Source: Thermodesulfobacteriota bacterium (GTDB lineage: Bacteria; Desulfobacterota; Thermodesulfobacteria; Thermodesulfobacteriales; Thermodesulfobacteriaceae). Taken from it: DNA of 47,809 nt. The notes below the pieces were generated by a model. The model saw nothing but the letters and a program-made list of their open reading frames with translations, was not told where the DNA came from and did not search any database. The position numbers were made by a program, and so were the translations under genes. The stretch is taken from positions 1-47,809 of the forward strand of contig QNAZ01000001.1 in NCBI GenBank assembly GCA_003641645.1. Direction: 5' to 3'. Positions 1 to 8,382 of this stretch are shown piece after piece. The stretch's first letter is position 1; each line of letters starts with the position of its first letter.

Positions 1-993
1 AAGCAATGCTCCCTGAAGGGTAAACTCATCAAAAGGAATGAAGACTACTTCTAATCCTAAATCATTAGCTATCTTACATAGAGTTTCTCTTTTCTTTCTT
101 TCTGTTTTATATTCATCTGAATTTCTTGAAAAGCTTTCTGATAGATCAGCAGTATAAACAGTATATCCAACCACAACAGAATTCATTATACCAAATTCTA
201 ACAACCCTTCATCTTCTATTGGAATAACATTAACTATTTTTTCAAGTTCTCTTAACTCATCTTTATCTGCAATATGCTTTGTTGCAACAAGAACATCCCA
301 TGGCGTAATAGGAAAAGCCAAACAATCTGTATGGAAAAGCTTTCCTGTAGTCTGCCCTATTTTGAAAATTCTGCAATCAAAATTTTTCTCTATCCATTCA
401 AGAGCTTCTCTTGTGCTTCTTTCTCCATATCCACCAACATAATAATTATCTCTTATATATCTACAATCTGGTTCTCCTTCAAAGTAAAATCCTGCTGGTG
501 GTTGATGACATTCATAGCCACATTTTGTTAAAAAGTCAAATGCAACTGCTTCCTCTTTATCTCTTCCTTTTGCTCTAAATCTTGAAATAATACAAACTCT
601 TTTATCTAAAATATGTGGTAAATAAACGAAGCTATTTATATAATGGAGGTCGGCAAGTTTAGGGACTGTAGGGTAAGTCAATACAATTCCTTCTTGAGCT
701 AAACATTGATAAAGACAATGCCACTCATAAACCATTCTTCCTATATTAATTTCAACCTTTCCTTCTTTTGCCAACTCTTCCATCCATTCATTGTTTATTA
801 CAAATTCAGCATGTAATGGTGGAGTCATTACAAAGACTGGAAGATGTAAGTCAGATGGAGTGATAATTTTATCTTCTTTATTCTCTTCTTGGTTTTGTTG
901 CTTTCTTATAAATCTTAATTTTCTTACTTTTTCATTTTGAGCTTCTTTTTGTTGTTTTTCTTGTAGTTTTTTGACAATTTTGATTTTAGGCAT
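1..993 (-). CDS. amidinotransferase / DDAH-like protein (C-terminus beyond window edge)
   Basis: The minus-strand frame is open for 331 codons from an ATG at 993 to the left edge, and an AGGAG Shine-Dalgarno lies just upstream. After a charged N-terminal extension (about residues 1-45), the core resembles the amidinotransferase / dimethylarginine dimethylaminohydrolase (pentein) fold. A G-E-P-D segment at 173-176 carries the acidic substrate residue, and H-T-D at 221-223 carries the catalytic His. The sequence breaks off in a segment (residues 323-331) that normally sits just before the catalytic Cys, so the nucleophile cannot be checked here. Family members hydrolyse or transfer the guanidino group of arginine derivatives. 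The gene is divergent from the metallophosphoesterase and shares a palindromic control element with it. The role in the phage is unknown. Confidence 0.75.
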   Translation of the reverse strand, partial: MPKIKIVKKLQEKQQKEAQNEKVRKLRFIRKQQNQEENKEDKIITPSDLHLPVFVMTPPLHAEFVINNEWMEELAKEGKVEINIGRMVYEWHCLYQCLAQEGIVLTYPTVPKLADLHYINSFVYLPHILDKRVCIISRFRAKGRDKEEAVAFDFLTKCGYECHQPPAGFYFEGEPDCRYIRDNYYVGGYGERSTREALEWIEKNFDCRIFKIGQTTGKLFHTDCLAFPITPWDVLVATKHIADKDELRELEKIVNVIPIEDEGLLEFGIMNSVVVGYTVYTADLSESFSRNSDEYKTERKKRETLCKIANDLGLEVVFIPFDEFTLQGALL

Positions 994-1013
994 TTTTCTT
1001 ACTCCTGATAAAT

Positions 1014-1040
1014 GATAAGAATTTCTAATAAATTCTTATC
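1014..1040. promoter_or_regulatory. palindromic intergenic element, two inverted copies of GATAAGAATTT
   Basis: GATAAGAATTT (1014-1024) and its exact reverse complement (1030-1040) are separated by five bases. They lie between two divergent genes, so one copy faces each gene, 32 and 36 bases before its start codon. The same 11-mer recurs in other intergenic gaps of the window, which suggests a bidirectional phage promoter or operator. The hairpin form could also act in RNA. Confidence 0.6.
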
Positions 1041-1056
1041 TTTAAAAAGATAGTTA

Positions 1057-3861
1057 ATGCAAATATTCCGCATAGTATTAAATAGAAGCCCAGTTAACTT
1101 TGAATTAATCCCAGTTTACGACATACACTTCGGAACAGTATTCCATGATAAGCATCTTTTCAATAGGTTAGTAAGGTACATCCAAGACAATGAAAATGCT
1201 TATTGGTTTTGTGGTGGGGATATTTGTTATGATGAAGAAACAGAAATTCTTACTCCTGAAGGATGGAAAAAATTTACTGAAATTAAAGAAAGAGATACTG
1301 TAATATGTTATTGGGAAGATTCTCATTGCTTGAGACCTTCTTACATAATAAAAAAGTTTGTTTTCGATTATGGAGGAATAGCTATAAAATTAGAAAGCAG
1401 ATATATAGACCTTTTAGTAACTCCAGAACATAGAGTTTTAATCAAAGATGCAAGTAAATCTCGAATTGTAAAAAGAGCTTTTGAACTACTGGGAAGAAAA
1501 AAACCTTTTTGGATACCTGTAGCAGCTCCTTTCTATAAAAGACATACAGCAAATGGAATGCAAATTACTCATCATGTTAGCGAGCATACTATCAAACTTT
1601 TAGCTTGGATTATAACAGAAGGCTGGTTAGAATATCATCATAGAAATGGAAAACCTTTCAGAATAGGTATAGGACAATCTATAAAGCATAAAGAATATGT
1701 AAAAGAAATAGAAGAATGTATAACAAAATTAGGTTTATCAGCCAGAAAATATCAAAGAAAAGATGGAGTTATTCTTTGGAAATTTAATACAAGATCTACT
1801 GAAAAATTACTTTCCTATTTTGATAGTTTAGATATACATAGAATTCCAAGAAGACTTTTAAATCAAGATTATCCAAACTTAAAAATCTTATTTGATACTT
1901 TAATGAAAGGAGATGGTATTATATCAAAAAACACTTATTGCACTACTTCAGAAAAACTAAAAGATGATTTCTTAGAGCTTTGCTGTAAATTAGGCTACAG
2001 TTGTACAGTTACAAAAACCAGTTCTAACAACATTGTTATGAACAGAAAATGTAAAGTCAAAGACATCTACTTAATTTATATAAGAAAACGCAATGGAGAA
2101 GGTTGGGCAAAAGTTGATAATGTTTCTACTCAATACTATAAAGGAAAAGTTTGGTGTGTTACTGTTCCTTCTGGTTTTATCGTAGTAAGAAGAAATGGAA
2201 AAATAGCAATATGCGGTAACTGTGAATTTATAAACTTACAGGATAAAAGATTCGAATATGAAACTCTTGAAAAATCATTTCAGAAAAATATAGAAAGAAT
2301 CCTAACCTATTCAGTAGAGTATGCAACAGAAAAACTAAAACCAATTGCAAATAAATGTCTATTTATGATAAGTGGGAATCACGATGAAACGCACAGAATT
2401 AGATTTGGGTTTGATCCTATTTCTTCTATCTGTAAAAATTTAGGAATAAAAAACTATACCAATTCTTATGAAGCATTAGTAAAAATTTTATTTAAGCATA
2501 ACAGAACAAGTTCACTTACTTTATATGCTCATCATGGACATGGTTATTCAAAAGTAAGAAGTGGAACTTTACTCAATCCATTAGAAGATGCTATGACAAA
2601 TTTTGACGCTGACATCTTTATAATGGGACATTGTTTATCAGAAGATACTGAAATATTAACAAAAGAAGGCTGGAAAGGAATTGATGAAATTAAAGAAGGA
2701 GATGAAGTCTTAACACTTAACTTAGAAAAAGATATATTAGAATATAATAAAGTACTTGCAAAATGGGTTTACAGTAAAGAAGATTATCCTGAACTAATAC
2801 ATATAAAAAGAAAAGGATTAGATATCTTAGTGACCAAAGATCATAGGATTATATACAAAAGAGAAACAGGATATTTCGAAACTACAGCAGATAACTTAAA
2901 AGCAGTTATGAAAATACCTCAAAGTGGAACTTTTCCAACTGAAGGCTTAAATATGTCAGATGAAGAAATAAAACTTTATGCTTGGATAATTTCTGAAGGA
3001 AGTCTTTATAATATAAAAAATGGAAAAGAATCAGTAGGATTAAACATTTATCAAAATAAAGGAAGTAAATATAGTCAAGAAATCAAAGCAATTTTGGATA
3101 AACTAAAAATCAAATACACTATTGAAGAAAGGAAATTTAAAGGGAGAAAATTTACAATTAGAGGAAAAACTTATAAGACAAAAGATAATTGTTTAAGATT
3201 TTATATCTGGGCTAAAGATGCAAAGAAAATAAGAAAAATCTTAAAAGATAAAACAATACCTCAAATTTTTAAAGATAAAATGAATGATAGACAATGGCTC
3301 ATTTTTTTAAAAGAACTTGTTAAAGGAGATGGACATTTTTCAAAAAATGCTAAATTTTCTTGGCAGTACTATACAAAAAATAAGAAACTTGCAGATGATA
3401 TTCAAGAAATGTGTATAAAACACAATTTAAGATGCTCCATAAAACAAAGAAGAAATCAATATGAACTATATATTTCTAAGCATAATACTTATACAATATG
3501 TAAATATTATAATATATCAAAAACTGTAAAAAATACAGGAAGAGTATGGTGTGTTAGTGTAGCAAATGGAACTATTGTTACAAGAAGAAATGGAAAGGTA
3601 GCAATTTTAGGTAATAGCCATTATTTAGTATTTACATACAAAAACTTTCTCACTTTAAATAATAGTGGAACAAGATTAAAAGTTAAACAAAAATTGTTAT
3701 TAAGAGTTGGCGGATTTAGATTTTCAAGAAAAGTTGGTAGCTGTAGCTATGAAGAAAAAAGAGGAATGCGTCCGAATGCAACTGGAACTTATATCATAAA
3801 AATTATTGCTAATCCTTATCCAATTGGATCATTGAAATTTTCTGTGATTCCTTTTATTTAG
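1057..3861 (+). CDS. calcineurin-like metallophosphoesterase precursor with two inteins
   Basis: The 934-residue precursor is a short phosphoesterase interrupted twice. Host motifs in order are D-I-H (22-24), G-G-D (53-55), G-N-H-D-E, H-H-G-H, and G-H/S-H after splicing; these are the metal ligands of the calcineurin-like/Mre11 fold. The first intein begins directly after GGDI. The second splits GH from SH in the last metal motif, so the unspliced protein should be inactive. Excision of 332 and 328 residues leaves a phosphoesterase of about 274 residues. A stop codon two codons upstream fixes the ATG, and no clear Shine-Dalgarno is seen. It is the only plus-strand gene in the left part of the window. 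The substrate (DNA end, nucleotide or phosphoprotein) is not evident. Confidence 0.85.
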   Translation: MQIFRIVLNRSPVNFELIPVYDIHFGTVFHDKHLFNRLVRYIQDNENAYWFCGGDICYDEETEILTPEGWKKFTEIKERDTVICYWEDSHCLRPSYIIKKFVFDYGGIAIKLESRYIDLLVTPEHRVLIKDASKSRIVKRAFELLGRKKPFWIPVAAPFYKRHTANGMQITHHVSEHTIKLLAWIITEGWLEYHHRNGKPFRIGIGQSIKHKEYVKEIEECITKLGLSARKYQRKDGVILWKFNTRSTEKLLSYFDSLDIHRIPRRLLNQDYPNLKILFDTLMKGDGIISKNTYCTTSEKLKDDFLELCCKLGYSCTVTKTSSNNIVMNRKCKVKDIYLIYIRKRNGEGWAKVDNVSTQYYKGKVWCVTVPSGFIVVRRNGKIAICGNCEFINLQDKRFEYETLEKSFQKNIERILTYSVEYATEKLKPIANKCLFMISGNHDETHRIRFGFDPISSICKNLGIKNYTNSYEALVKILFKHNRTSSLTLYAHHGHGYSKVRSGTLLNPLEDAMTNFDADIFIMGHCLSEDTEILTKEGWKGIDEIKEGDEVLTLNLEKDILEYNKVLAKWVYSKEDYPELIHIKRKGLDILVTKDHRIIYKRETGYFETTADNLKAVMKIPQSGTFPTEGLNMSDEEIKLYAWIISEGSLYNIKNGKESVGLNIYQNKGSKYSQEIKAILDKLKIKYTIEERKFKGRKFTIRGKTYKTKDNCLRFYIWAKDAKKIRKILKDKTIPQIFKDKMNDRQWLIFLKELVKGDGHFSKNAKFSWQYYTKNKKLADDIQEMCIKHNLRCSIKQRRNQYELYISKHNTYTICKYYNISKTVKNTGRVWCVSVANGTIVTRRNGKVAILGNSHYLVFTYKNFLTLNNSGTRLKVKQKLLLRVGGFRFSRKVGSCSYEEKRGMRPNATGTYIIKIIANPYPIGSLKFSVIPFI
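1225..2220 (+). mobile_element. intein 1 in the metallophosphoesterase (LAGLIDADG type)
   Basis: The 332-residue element starts at Cys57 of the precursor (C-Y-D-E-E-T-E-I-L-T, block A). Block B shows T-P-E-H. Two LAGLIDADG-like helices are visible: L-L-A-W-I-I-T-E-G (181-189), and an L-F-D-T-L-M-K-G-D-G stretch. It ends in I-C-G-N followed by a Cys +1 residue. The penultimate residue is Gly instead of the usual His. The joined exteins read GGDI-CEF, restoring an uninterrupted phosphoesterase motif. It probably splices itself post-translationally and homes through its endonuclease. Confidence 0.9.
2632..3615 (+). mobile_element. intein 2 in the metallophosphoesterase (LAGLIDADG type)
   Basis: The 328-residue element starts at a Cys following I-M-G-H (C-L-S-E-D-T-E-I-L-T). 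It has T-K-D-H at block B, endonuclease helices L-Y-A-W-I-I-S-E-G and F-L-K-E-L-V-K-G-D-G, and ends A-I-L-G-N before Ser +1. Exteins join to give M-G-H-S-H, the final metal-binding motif of the phosphoesterase. It is clearly related to intein 1 and to the nrdD intein in its ends (R-R-N-G-K and a terminal G-N) but is diverged in the middle. Confidence 0.9.
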
Positions 3862-3866
3862 AAAAA

Positions 3867-4196
3867 TTATTCACTTGATGAATAAAATTCTTTAGTTAGA
3901 CTTTTTATTTCTTTTTGTAATTCTGTCAATATATTTTCAATCTTTTCTAATCGGTTCTCTAAGAAATCGAGTCGTGTTGATAACAGTTTCAAATCAGAAC
4001 GGTATTCTTGTTCCAATTCTGTCTTTAATCTATCTGTTAATTTGTTATAATCCGACAGAGTTAAGTAGTTACTATTTAAAGGTTTTGGTTCTATTGTCCT
4101 CAATAAAACTCTTTGTAAGAGAAAGATAAAAATCCCTGAAAAAATTCCAAGAGCTACAAATTGAAATAAAATCAATGAAATCTTTTCCCAAGTCAT
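3867..4196 (-). CDS. small membrane-anchored coiled-coil protein, unknown function
   Basis: The 109-residue protein has one N-terminal membrane segment (about residues 8-32) followed by a charged heptad-rich helix (about 45-105). This suggests an anchored cytoplasmic or periplasmic coiled coil. It is the last gene of the long minus-strand block and converges on the phosphoesterase gene with only a few bases between stops. A GATAAGAATTT element lies 38 bases before its ATG, so it may have its own promoter. No specific family was recognised. Confidence 0.6.
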   Translation of the reverse strand: MTWEKISLILFQFVALGIFSGIFIFLLQRVLLRTIEPKPLNSNYLTLSDYNKLTDRLKTELEQEYRSDLKLLSTRLDFLENRLEKIENILTELQKEIKSLTKEFYSSSE

Positions 4197-4234
4197 ATCT
4201 TTTTATTATTATTCTGAAAATTTTAAACTTTTAC

Positions 4235-4245
4235 AAATTCTTATC
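4235..4245 (-). promoter_or_regulatory. GATAAGAATTT element before the 109-residue membrane protein gene
   Basis: This is an exact minus-strand copy of the recurring 11-mer, preceded by AAA as in the copy facing the amidinotransferase gene. It lies in the 52-base gap between two genes, pointing at the downstream gene. It is a candidate phage promoter or regulator site. Confidence 0.5.
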
Positions 4246-4248
4246 TTT

Positions 4249-5232
4249 CTATGAAATCTTTTCATAAATCCTTCTAAGCAAAGCTTTAACTGAAAAGAAT
4301 TGCTGAATATTATCAAAATACTTTCCTTTATTTACAAAATAAGAAAACAAATAAGAATAGTAATTAAGGTTTATATCATTTCTCCAATAAATTTCAACTG
4401 GAATTCTATAAAACATGCAGGTAATAATATCAAATACTTCATAAAGATAGTAATCAACTTCATAGCATTCAAAATCAAAAAGAATACCTTTATTAGACTT
4501 TTTACCAAAATTTTCTAAAACTTTATCAACAAGAACATAAAGAGAAACAGCAATATTCTCCGAAACTTGATAAAAAGGTAATAAACTTAAGAATATAATA
4601 TCAAACAAAGTTTCCTTTTTATCTTTGGCAACATTAAAAGAAGGTCTTACTGCTATCAAATATTCTTTTATATTCATTTCTTTTTCTACTAATTCAATCA
4701 AAGTATCAAATATTCCTAAACTTAATTCTCTGAAAGATAAGTTTACATTCTTTAGATAAAGAAGAAGAGTTTTAGGATTGTTATAATATTTCTTGATTTC
4801 ATTGCAGTATTTCTCCAAAATAGGATAATGATATAGATGGAATAGAGCATTACAATTAGTGCAATACATTATAAGATTACATCTTTTGCTAAAATTTCTT
4901 ACATTGAAACCTGAAGGATATACCAATCTAATAGCTTTAGCTTTGCATTCCCATAAGAAAGTATGAATATTGAATAAAGCTAACGGAGAATTAATAAAAT
5001 GAGCATAAACTTCTCTTTTAGCCTTATTCAGCTCAGAAGCTTTATCTGGAGAAACATAAAATAACTTTCCACTTATTTTTTCCTTTCTTAGATACCTCGG
5101 TAATTTAGAAATAGGTATATTGTAATGCTTTATATCAAGAAAAGAAATTCTTGGCTGATATAAATCAAAGAAATCTGTAAATTTAAATCTGTTAAAATAT
5201 TCTGTTTTGTCTGTTAAATAGATAAGTTTCAT
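4249..5232 (-). CDS. unknown protein, 327 residues
   Basis: No family was recognised. The protein is rich in Tyr, Phe and Lys. It has a Cys-rich segment near residues 118-142 (C-N-L-I-M-Y-C-T-N-C) that could bind metal. The C-terminal half is strongly aromatic. Its ATG overlaps the stop of the upstream methyltransferase gene (ATGA), indicating translational coupling and co-expression. Confidence 0.55.
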   Translation of the reverse strand: MKLIYLTDKTEYFNRFKFTDFFDLYQPRISFLDIKHYNIPISKLPRYLRKEKISGKLFYVSPDKASELNKAKREVYAHFINSPLALFNIHTFLWECKAKAIRLVYPSGFNVRNFSKRCNLIMYCTNCNALFHLYHYPILEKYCNEIKKYYNNPKTLLLYLKNVNLSFRELSLGIFDTLIELVEKEMNIKEYLIAVRPSFNVAKDKKETLFDIIFLSLLPFYQVSENIAVSLYVLVDKVLENFGKKSNKGILFDFECYEVDYYLYEVFDIITCMFYRIPVEIYWRNDINLNYYSYLFSYFVNKGKYFDNIQQFFSVKALLRRIYEKIS

Positions 5233-6518
5233 TGATTAAAGTTTAATTTTAGTTGTCTTGTTTCTTTTAAAATCCTTCTCTTTGCAATTTCACAATATTC
5301 AGGATTAATTTCTTTTCCTATCCATCTTCTTCCTAATCTTTCTACTACTACTGCAACTGTTCCACTGCCCATAAAAGGATCTAATACAATACCACTTTCC
5401 CAACCAGCATTACAACCGCAATCAGTCCAACCAATAGTATATATTTCATTATGCCCTTCTAAACCAGTTCTTGCTCTTGGAATTGCAGGCATCTCTTTAG
5501 AACCAGAAATTACATTTTGATAAGCTTTTCTTTTATCTTCAAATACTTTGTGAACAACTAATTTTTTCTCTATTATTCTTTCTCTTATAAAACCACATTT
5601 TTTACAAATCCATTGAGGACAAGCACATTTTATCATTGGTTCGACTAATTTTTCTGAAAAAGTAGCAAAATGAGATTCTGGAAAAGGTTGAGTTGGAATT
5701 TCCCAAAGATCTCCTGGATTTTTACCAAGAGGATGTAGAGGAGCAACTATACCCTCTATACTTTCTCTATGTTGAACTGTTCCTATCTTTTCTAAATATT
5801 TAATATTAGGTCGTGGTTTATTAATACCTCCTCCACCTCCATAATCAGGCAAGTTTGCATACTTATGGCTTGAGCTAACTCCTCTCATTGCTCTTTCAAT
5901 TGAAACTTGTTTATGTGGGACTCTTACTGCATCTAAATCAAACCAATATTTCTTATTCTTAACTAACATAAAGATAGGTTCATAAGCATTAGTAAATCTA
6001 TCCCTTACTGAAGAAGGCATGTGATTAGGCTTATACCAAATAATTATATTTCTTAAAATTAATCCAAGTTCATCAACACATTTTAAAATAAAGCGATAAT
6101 TTTGAAGACATAAACACTTTTGAGGAATTTTAACTTTAAATCTATTCGGTCTTATATTATTTCGTGTATTTTTTGCAGAAGGATATTTAGGATCTATACT
6201 TCCATAACCTTTCCCACTACCTGAATAACAATCATCATGATTCCAAAATATTACTCCTGTCTTTTTTAAAATTCTTTTTAATTCTCTCATTACTTTAAAA
6301 AGTTTTTCAAGATATTCTTCTAAAGAAGATTCTAATCCAATTTGATCTTCTATCTGATAATCTCTTAAACCCCAATAAGGAGGTGAAGTAATAATACAAT
6401 CTATACTTTCATCAAGAAATTTAGGTAATATTTCCAAAACATTAGCACAATATAAAATTCCATTGTCGGCTTCAAAATACCTGTTTTCTTTTGGAAATTT
6501 ATCTTTCCAATTACTCAT
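5229..6518 (-). CDS. DNA methyltransferase (N4-cytosine / N6-adenine, beta-type order)
   Basis: The 429-residue protein has the catalytic motif T-S-P-P-Y-W near residues 44-49 and the S-adenosylmethionine loop D-P-F-M-G-S-G-T at 380-387. The catalytic-first order places it among beta-type amino-methyltransferases. TSPPYW is common in N4-cytosine enzymes, but N6-adenine cannot be excluded. A central Cys cluster (C-A-C-P-Q-W-I-C-K-K-C) may form a zinc ribbon within the recognition region. No restriction endonuclease is adjacent, so it is probably a solitary phage enzyme that protects phage DNA from host restriction or marks it. Confidence 0.88.
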   Translation of the reverse strand: MSNWKDKFPKENRYFEADNGILYCANVLEILPKFLDESIDCIITSPPYWGLRDYQIEDQIGLESSLEEYLEKLFKVMRELKRILKKTGVIFWNHDDCYSGSGKGYGSIDPKYPSAKNTRNNIRPNRFKVKIPQKCLCLQNYRFILKCVDELGLILRNIIIWYKPNHMPSSVRDRFTNAYEPIFMLVKNKKYWFDLDAVRVPHKQVSIERAMRGVSSSHKYANLPDYGGGGGINKPRPNIKYLEKIGTVQHRESIEGIVAPLHPLGKNPGDLWEIPTQPFPESHFATFSEKLVEPMIKCACPQWICKKCGFIRERIIEKKLVVHKVFEDKRKAYQNVISGSKEMPAIPRARTGLEGHNEIYTIGWTDCGCNAGWESGIVLDPFMGSGTVAVVVERLGRRWIGKEINPEYCEIAKRRILKETRQLKLNFNQ

Positions 6519-6523
6519 AACCC

Positions 6524-7072
6524 TTAAAAGAAATAGCTTATTAAAACTTCTACTTTATCTCTCAAAAACTTATCTTTTATTTGAAAACTAAAATCCAATT
6601 CTAAATCTCTACAAAACTGTAAAAAAGAGGCAATATGAGAAGTAAAGAAAACATTGCAAGCCAAAACTATCTTATTTCCCTTCCAACCTAATCCTGAAAA
6701 GAAAACATCTAACTTTGCATTATAAACATAAGAATATAAAAAAAGAACATCTTTATTTTTTAATTCTTTAGAAGCAAAATCATAAACTATTTCCAGTAAG
6801 AAATAAGGATTATTAAAATTTCTTAGTTTTTGTCTTGGTAATCCAAATATTCTGTCCATTGTTAGTCTTGCATTATGCTGACCATCACTAAAGGAAAACC
6901 AATCATCTGAAAAAGGCAATCTCCATAAAACAAATAATTCATTTCCTTTCAAAAAATCAGCTAAAATCTCAAGATTATCTTTATTAACCTGATAATTTAG
7001 CAAATAAAGAAAGTTATCATTAAAATATGACAAATACTGCACATTTGCATTTATTTGCGTTGCATTTCTCAT
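6524..7072 (-). CDS. unknown protein, 182 residues
   Basis: No family was recognised. The protein contains W-R-L-P-F-S-D-D-W-F-S-F-S-D-G-Q-H-N-A-R, a polar segment that looks functional, within an otherwise hydrophobic and aromatic sequence. It sits five bases upstream of the methyltransferase start and four bases after the preceding stop, so it is part of the same tight operon. Confidence 0.55.
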   Translation of the reverse strand: MRNATQINANVQYLSYFNDNFLYLLNYQVNKDNLEILADFLKGNELFVLWRLPFSDDWFSFSDGQHNARLTMDRIFGLPRQKLRNFNNPYFLLEIVYDFASKELKNKDVLFLYSYVYNAKLDVFFSGLGWKGNKIVLACNVFFTSHIASFLQFCRDLELDFSFQIKDKFLRDKVEVLISYFF

Positions 7073-7076
7073 TTTT

Positions 7077-7481
7077 CTAATCTTCTTCTAAAATTCTTAT
7101 TATTTTATCTTTATTAATTACAAAATAAACAATTGCAGAAAAATATCTTCCTAAAATATCTTCTACAAGAATGAAAGCTCTATTGTAATCTTCTTTCAAC
7201 GCTAAATCTTTTTCTTTAACTTCTTTTTCTGATAGAAAACATATTTCTCCTTTTAATTTTCCAAAATCAAATTTTTTTCTTATCAAATCAAAATCAAATG
7301 CAAAAAGCTTAATTAAAGATAAATCAAGAAGATAAAAATCTGAATCTTTAACTTTATAATAGTAATAATCCCAACTGCTACAATATTTTATTTCATTTCC
7401 TTTTCTTTGAATACTAAAAATAGAATATAGACCAAATGGAATAAAGACTGGAAAGTGATCATAGTAAAGTCTCAAATTCAT
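7077..7481 (-). CDS. unknown protein, 134 residues
   Basis: No family was recognised. The protein is Tyr-rich, including four consecutive Tyr near residue 40, with an acidic C-terminus. It overlaps the end of the primase gene by 23 bases, which supports co-translation with the replication genes. Confidence 0.55.
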   Translation of the reverse strand: MNLRLYYDHFPVFIPFGLYSIFSIQRKGNEIKYCSSWDYYYYKVKDSDFYLLDLSLIKLFAFDFDLIRKKFDFGKLKGEICFLSEKEVKEKDLALKEDYNRAFILVEDILGRYFSAIVYFVINKDKIIRILEED

Positions 7482-8382
7482 TTTCGTTCTCTTGTAAGAA
7501 ATCTACTATGGAAACATATCTTATAGGTAAATTATAAATCTCTTTACCTATTTCACAAGGATCTTTATCTTCTGGCAGTTCAACTATTCCTATATCCATT
7601 ATTCCTTCTTTCATCAAATCATAAGCAAGCTTGTAAGCATCATCAATTGCATCAGCATCTAAACAAATATAAATCTTCTGCCAAGTATTCTTTATTAGTC
7701 TTTTCTGTTGCTTTGTTAAACTCTTACCGAAACAGGCAACTGCTTTTTCTGGAAAGGGCAATATATCAAATATTCCTTCGCAAAGAAAAACTTCATCAGA
7801 ATTCTTAACTCTATCATAATTGAAAACATAATCTTTCATATTTCTACTTTTATAATTATAAGTATAGTATTTAGGTTCTTCTCCAAATATTGCTCTAAAC
7901 TGAAAGCCTACCAACTCATTTTCAACTTTAACTGGTATCATTATTCTTTGATACAAATGTGGAAAGCTTTTATCAACACAAAAACTAATTTCATATTCCT
8001 GAATAAACTTATCAATATAATCCTTTGAGTAAATCTTTTCTAATTTGTTTAAGAGAAATTGATAGCCTATACTATCAAAAACAGGAATACTCTCTGGAAT
8101 TTTGTCTAAAGAACTTCCTTTTATTGGCTTAGGTAAACTTATTCCATCAATATAAAAGCTATGTTCTATTTTGAAGTTTTTATCGAACTTTAATATTTTT
8201 CCACATCTGAAACAATATCCAACTCCTTTTGTAAGATTGATATATAAATGAAACTTTGTGTCTGGAGGTTTTCCTATTTGAACACAATAAGGACAGCAAA
8301 ATCTTATTTCATCATCATGACTTGGAACTTCTTTATATTGTCCAAATTTTTTAACTAATTTCTTCAGATTAAGTCTTTTCAT
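7459..8382 (-). CDS. DnaG/Toprim-type DNA primase
   Basis: The protein has an N-terminal zinc-binding module with Cys pairs at 30/33 and 57/60, as in bacterial and T7-type primases. A Toprim domain follows, with the conserved Glu in C-E-G-I-F-D (201-206) and D-A-D at 242-244. At 307 residues it is a short primase without an evident helicase domain. It would lay RNA primers at the replication fork. It overlaps the start-proximal end of its neighbours (ThyX upstream, the 134-residue protein downstream), so it belongs to one replication operon. The matching replicative helicase was not found in the window. Confidence 0.85.
   Translation of the reverse strand: MKRLNLKKLVKKFGQYKEVPSHDDEIRFCCPYCVQIGKPPDTKFHLYINLTKGVGYCFRCGKILKFDKNFKIEHSFYIDGISLPKPIKGSSLDKIPESIPVFDSIGYQFLLNKLEKIYSKDYIDKFIQEYEISFCVDKSFPHLYQRIMIPVKVENELVGFQFRAIFGEEPKYYTYNYKSRNMKDYVFNYDRVKNSDEVFLCEGIFDILPFPEKAVACFGKSLTKQQKRLIKNTWQKIYICLDADAIDDAYKLAYDLMKEGIMDIGIVELPEDKDPCEIGKEIYNLPIRYVSIVDFLQENENEFETLL

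Noticed and set aside
274..531. Open frame of 85 codons on the plus strand
   Set aside because: It is antisense to the amidinotransferase/DDAH-like gene, which shows clear family motifs. It has no ribosome site and is a shadow frame.
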